From positions 1 through 6,534 of the forward strand of contig CBHCZH010000176.1 in the NCBI GenBank assembly GCA_965977975.1: a stretch of 6,534 nt of DNA, in the 5' to 3' direction. Every line of letters starts with the position of its first letter. The first letter of the stretch is position 1. The notes beneath the pieces were generated by a model. That model was not told the origin of the DNA. It searched no databases and saw only the letters and a list, made by a program, of their open reading frames with translations. The position numbers and the translations under genes were made by a program. Shown piece by piece: positions 5,843-6,534 of this stretch. The stretch is from Croceibacterium_A sp965977975 (GTDB lineage: Bacteria; Pseudomonadota; Alphaproteobacteria; Sphingomonadales; Sphingomonadaceae).

Positions 5843-6313
5843 ATGAGTCGTCGTCGTCGTCCCGAGAAGCGGGAAATCCTGCCCGATCCCAAGTTCGGGG
5901 ATGTGGTGCTGTCCAAGTTCATGAACAACCTGATGCTCGACGGGAAGAAGTCGGTCGCGGAGAACATCGTCTACGGTGCGCTCGAGACCGTCGAAACCCG
6001 CGCCAAGAGCGATCCGATTGCGCTGTTCCACGATGCGCTCGCCAATGTCGCCCCGCAGGTCGAGGTGCGGTCGCGGCGCGTTGGCGGTGCCACGTATCAG
6101 GTGCCGGTCGAAGTCCGTCCGGAGCGTGCCCAGGCCCTCGCGATCCGCTGGCTGATCTCGGCGGCGCGCGGGCGTGCGGAAACGACGATGGCGGCGCGCC
6201 TCTCGGGCGAGCTGATGGACGCGGCCAACAACCGCGGCAACGCGGTCAAGAAGCGCGAGGACGCGCATCGCATGGCCGACGCCAACCGCGCCTTCTCGCA
6301 CTACCGCTGGTAA
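5843..6313 (+). CDS. rpsG: 30S ribosomal protein S7
   Basis: This 156-aa protein matches the usual bacterial S7 length. S7 binds the 3' major domain of 16S rRNA, nucleates assembly of the 30S head and contacts E-site tRNA. Recognisable stretches are the basic N-terminus MSRRRRPEKRE, then DPKFGDVVLSKFMNNLMLDGKKSVAE (residues 15-40). VEVRSRRVGGATYQVPVEV (73-91), LAIRWLISAARGR and the terminal HRMADANRAFSHYRW complete the match.

It is the second gene of the str operon, 27 nt after rpsL and 30 nt before fusA. In E. coli S7 represses its own translation through a structure in the roughly 100-nt rpsL-rpsG gap. The gap here is too short for that structure, so the E. coli-type control is unlikely in that form. 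Confidence 0.98.
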   Translation: MSRRRRPEKREILPDPKFGDVVLSKFMNNLMLDGKKSVAENIVYGALETVETRAKSDPIALFHDALANVAPQVEVRSRRVGGATYQVPVEVRPERAQALAIRWLISAARGRAETTMAARLSGELMDAANNRGNAVKKREDAHRMADANRAFSHYRW

Positions 6314-6330
6314 CGGCGCGAACAGTTTTC

Positions 6331-6340
6331 AGGAGTTAGT
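6331..6340 (+). promoter_or_regulatory. Ribosome binding site of fusA
   Basis: AGGAGTTAGT, with core AGGAG at 6331-6335, lies 8 nt before the fusA ATG. It is identical to the ten bases before rpsG. Confidence 0.85.
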
Positions 6341-6343
6341 AAA

Positions 6344-6534
<191 letters not shown>

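Overview
The window is GC-rich bacterial DNA. Its best taxonomic marker is the str operon at the right end. Ribosomal protein S12 begins MPTINQLVRKGREP and has RVRDLPG where most bacteria have RVKDLPG. Together with the style of the other proteins this points to an alphaproteobacterium, most likely Sphingomonadales (Sphingomonadaceae or Erythrobacteraceae). That placement is inference from recalled families, not a database result.

Layout. Positions 1-130 are non-coding, with a C10 tract and an imperfect C/G-rich palindrome. From 131 to 4995 all supported genes read leftward: a 215-aa protein with a helix-turn-helix-like segment (131-778); a 94-aa Gln/Gly-rich disordered protein (1006-1290); a 256-aa single-pass membrane protein (1472-2242); a 184-aa exported protein (2524-3078) ending at a clear intrinsic terminator (2470-2497); and a 533-aa cobalamin-type radical SAM enzyme of the BchE family (3394-4995). 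From 5444 the genes read rightward: rpsL, rpsG and the first 63 codons of fusA, which runs off the window. A 448-bp divergent gap separates the two blocks.

How the genes relate. rpsL-rpsG-fusA is a standard translation operon with 27- and 30-nt gaps and the same 10-base Shine-Dalgarno block before its second and third genes. The leftward genes do not look like one operon: gaps are about 180-315 bp, a terminator separates two of them, and no shared pathway is evident. The BchE-like enzyme would belong to bacteriochlorophyll synthesis (the oxygen-independent ring E cyclase) if its substrate matches its family. No other pigment gene is present in the window.

I do not see a clear new multi-gene system. 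The most notable signals are an alphaproteobacterial LexA-type motif with three half-sites in exact 11-bp phase (921-946), a natural arginine at the classical streptomycin-resistance position of S12, the isolated BchE-like gene with a probable TTG start next to the str operon, and the Gln/Gly-rich small protein with a hairpin just before its ribosome binding site.
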